Made by a program: the position numbers and the translations under genes. The notes under the pieces were generated by a model. It searched no databases and was not told where the DNA came from. It saw only the letters and a program-made list of their open reading frames with translations. DNA of 47,802 nucleotides, taken from NCBI GenBank assembly GCA_011321815.1, contig DROS01000097.1, forward strand, positions 1 through 47,802, in the 5' to 3' direction. The DNA comes from Gammaproteobacteria bacterium (GTDB taxonomy: Bacteria > Pseudomonadota > Gammaproteobacteria > SZUA-152). Positions 45,680 through 47,802 of this stretch are shown piece after piece (position 1 is the stretch's first letter; every line of letters begins with the position of its first letter).

Positions 45680-47802
45680 ATGTCCAAAAAACCTTCAAAA
45701 CTATCCCGCGACCCCCATGCCGAGCGCGAGGCCCGCAACTATGAAAACCCCATCGCCAGCCGAGAGCTGATTCTTGAAACCCTGGCCAAGGCCGGTGAGC
45801 CCATGACCTGGGAACAACTGGCCGAAGTGCTGGATCTCCGTGAGGATGATCAAACCATTGCCTTGACCCGCCGCCTGCGCGCCATGGAGCGTGATGGTCA
45901 AGTGGTGCGCAATCGCCGCAATGGCTACGGCCCGCTGGACAAGATGGATCTGGTGCGTGGCCGCATCCTGGCTCATCCTGATGGCTTCGGGTTTCTGGTG
46001 CCGGATGACGGCAGTGATGATTTGTTTATGTCAGCGCGGGAGATGCGTGCGCTGATGCATCGTGACCGTGTGGTGGCGCACGTTTCCGGTATTGACCGCC
46101 GTGGCCGCCGCGAAGGTGCCGTGGTGGAGGTGCTGGAGCGCAATACTCATCAGGTGGTGGGGCGTTTTCAGCTTGATAACGGCCTGGCTTTCGTGATTCC
46201 CGATAACAAACGCATCGTGCATGACATCGCTGTATTGCCGGAAAATATCGGCGCTGCCCGGCATGGTCAGATTGTGCTGGTGGAGCTGGTGCAGCAGCCC
46301 AGTCGCCGCCGTCAGCCCATGGGGCGTGTCATAGAAACGCTGGGTGACCACATGGCGCCGGGTATGGAAATCGATATCGCGCTGCGTTCCCACGCGCTGC
46401 CGCATGAATGGCCGGAGGAGGTGGATGACGAGATTGCGTCACTTAAATCCGAGGTGCCGGAGTCTGCCAAGCAGGGGCGTGAAGATATCCGTGATTTGCC
46501 GTTAGTGACCATTGACGGTGCAGATGCACGTGATTTTGATGATGCCGTGTATTGTGAACCCCAGGGCAAGGACTGGCGCCTGCTGGTGGCCATTGCCGAT
46601 GTCTCGCATTATGTGGCGGTGGATTCTGCGCTGGATAAAGAGGCCATTGAGCGGGGTAATTCTGTCTATTTCCCCGGCCGGGTGATTCCCATGTTGCCCG
46701 AAGTGCTGTCCAACGGCCTGTGCTCCATTAACCCGAAAGTGGATCGCCTGTGTATGGTATGCGAGATGATCGTCGGCAGCGGCGGCAAGGTAAAAAGCCA
46801 TCGTTTTTTTGAAGGCTTGATGCGTTCTCACGCACGACTGACCTATGATCAGGTGGCGGCCATGCTGGATGGCGATAAGGCTCTGTGCGAAGAATATGCT
46901 GCCCAGCTGCCGCATCTGCAAAACCTGCACAAGCTGTATCGTGCCTTTGACCGCCGTCGCAAACGTCGCGGAGCCATTGAGTTTGAAACCACCGAGACCA
47001 CAATTGTGTTCGGTGAAGGTAAAAAAATCGACCGCATTGTACCGCTGCAACGCAATGATGCGCACAAGATGATCGAAGAGTGCATGATCGCCGCCAATGT
47101 GGAGGCAGCCAAATTTCTTGCCGCCAACAATATGCCTACGCTGTACCGTATTCACGAACCGCCCAAGGAAGAGAAGCTCACGGACCTGCGGGCATTTTTG
47201 TCCGAACTGGGGCTGAACCTGCCTGGCGGCGACATGCCCGAGGCGAAAAATTATTCCAAATTGCTGGCCGAGGTACGTGAGCGTCCCGATGCACATTTGA
47301 TTCAAACGGTGATGCTGCGCAGCCTCAAACAGGCGGTGTACAGCCCTGAAAACAAGGGCCATTTTGGATTATCGCTGGAGGAATACGCGCATTTTACGTC
47401 GCCTATTCGTCGTTATCCCGATCTGTTGGTGCATCGCGCCATTCGTCATGTGTTGCGTGCTGGCGGAGCGAAAAAGAAATCCGGCATGGCAAGAGTAACG
47501 CGCGCACTGAAAAAACTGGTGGGCAGTGGCCCGGCCAAAACCTTCCATTACAGCATGACTGATATGGAAAGACTGGGTGAAAACTGCTCGATGACAGAGC
47601 GTCGTGCCGACGAGGCCACCCGCGATGTTACCGACTGGCTCAAGTGCGAATACATGATGGACAAGGTGGGCGAGGATTTTGATGGCATCGTCACCTCGGT
47701 ACTGGGTTTCGGCCTGTTTGTGGAGCTGGCCGATATTTACGTTGAAGGGCTGGTGCATATCACTTCGCTGCGCAACGACTACTACCATTTTGATGCGGCC
47801 AA
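45680..47802 (+). CDS. rnr: RNase R exoribonuclease (3' end outside window)
   Basis: RNase R degrades structured RNA from the 3' end. The frame is open from the ATG at 45680 to the window end (707 codons), so the C-terminus is missing. An N-terminal winged-helix part (ELILETLAKAGEPMTWEQLA) is followed by two cold-shock domains (first: GRILAHPDGFGFLVPDD). The RNB catalytic domain has the Asp cluster DGADARDFDDAVY (near residue 280), GAIEFETTET and HFTSPIRRYPDLLVHRAIRH. An S1 domain begins near the edge (GIVTSVLGFGLFVELADIYV). RNase II was considered, but the basic N-terminus, the helix-turn-helix and length favour RNase R. A -10-like TATACT is at 45610, without a clear -35 box. Confidence 0.96.
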   Translation, partial: MSKKPSKLSRDPHAEREARNYENPIASRELILETLAKAGEPMTWEQLAEVLDLREDDQTIALTRRLRAMERDGQVVRNRRNGYGPLDKMDLVRGRILAHPDGFGFLVPDDGSDDLFMSAREMRALMHRDRVVAHVSGIDRRGRREGAVVEVLERNTHQVVGRFQLDNGLAFVIPDNKRIVHDIAVLPENIGAARHGQIVLVELVQQPSRRRQPMGRVIETLGDHMAPGMEIDIALRSHALPHEWPEEVDDEIASLKSEVPESAKQGREDIRDLPLVTIDGADARDFDDAVYCEPQGKDWRLLVAIADVSHYVAVDSALDKEAIERGNSVYFPGRVIPMLPEVLSNGLCSINPKVDRLCMVCEMIVGSGGKVKSHRFFEGLMRSHARLTYDQVAAMLDGDKALCEEYAAQLPHLQNLHKLYRAFDRRRKRRGAIEFETTETTIVFGEGKKIDRIVPLQRNDAHKMIEECMIAANVEAAKFLAANNMPTLYRIHEPPKEEKLTDLRAFLSELGLNLPGGDMPEAKNYSKLLAEVRERPDAHLIQTVMLRSLKQAVYSPENKGHFGLSLEEYAHFTSPIRRYPDLLVHRAIRHVLRAGGAKKKSGMARVTRALKKLVGSGPAKTFHYSMTDMERLGENCSMTERRADEATRDVTDWLKCEYMMDKVGEDFDGIVTSVLGFGLFVELADIYVEGLVHITSLRNDYYHFDAA

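Noticed and set aside
46502-47362. 286-codon minus-strand frame within rnr
   Set aside because: It is antisense to the well-conserved RNB domain of RNase R, is rich in His and Gln as antisense frames often are, and has no start signal.

Overview
The window is chromosomal DNA from a Gram-negative, almost certainly gammaproteobacterial, motile heterotroph. The evidence is the housekeeping genes xerD, yajQ, dsbC, addA, addB, fdxA, mutS and rnr, a tRNA-Leu(CAG) with an encoded CCA end, many outer-membrane-type lipoproteins, and a chemotaxis operon laid out like the second (Aer2-type) cluster of Pseudomonas. The genus cannot be read from the sequence.

Layout. 1-1950: xerD (cut by the edge), yajQ and dsbC, closed by a strong terminator. 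2.3-4.5 kb: an unrecognised membrane protein followed by a VWA-fold lipoprotein. 4.5-16.2 kb: a chemotaxis block, with one membrane receptor on the minus strand and then a plus-strand operon STAS-cheY-cheA-cheW-parA-small ORF-receptor-cheR-cheD-cheB. The operon's receptor is soluble: a globin, three PAS domains, HAMP units, a signalling hairpin and a C-terminal WEEF tail. 16.2-28.7 kb: minus-strand backbone (response regulator, addA, addB, fdxA). About 5.1 kb lies between addB and addA; it carries a Gly-rich repeat lipoprotein, an STN-like exported protein and what looks like an RsmZ/CsrB-type small RNA. 28.7-39.2 kb: an accessory stretch between fdxA and mutS. It holds a three-gene beta-glucan-type locus (GH17, membrane-anchored exported protein, GT2 synthase), a 1984-residue lipid-anchored RHS/YD-repeat protein with glycan-binding-like C-terminal domains, and a single integron gene cassette with its attC site. 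39.2-43.8 kb: mutS and a divergent coiled-coil lipoprotein, separated by the debris of an old segmental duplication (a collapsed lipoprotein copy, a mutS 5' fragment, a vapC fragment). 44-47.8 kb: an AraC/GyrI-like regulator, tRNA-Leu and the start of rnr.

How it fits together. The chemotaxis operon encodes a full phosphorelay (CheA-CheW-CheY), full adaptation (CheR, CheB, CheD), a ParA-type positioning ATPase and a receptor that should bind haem through a globin, so it probably senses O2, NO or redox state. AddA and AddB form one helicase-nuclease although their genes are now apart. The GH17/GT2 genes probably make or remodel a cell-surface beta-glucan; the neighbouring RHS lipoprotein may act at the same surface, but that link is inference.

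The strongest candidates for follow-up are the lone integron cassette at 38626-39065, the multi-GGA small RNA at about 25195-25335 (fdxA-rsmZ linkage is known in Pseudomonas), the duplication scar at 41776-42560, the dispersed imperfect-palindrome repeats near 2.0, 20.4 and 45.3 kb, and the RHS lipoprotein with glycan-binding-like domains.
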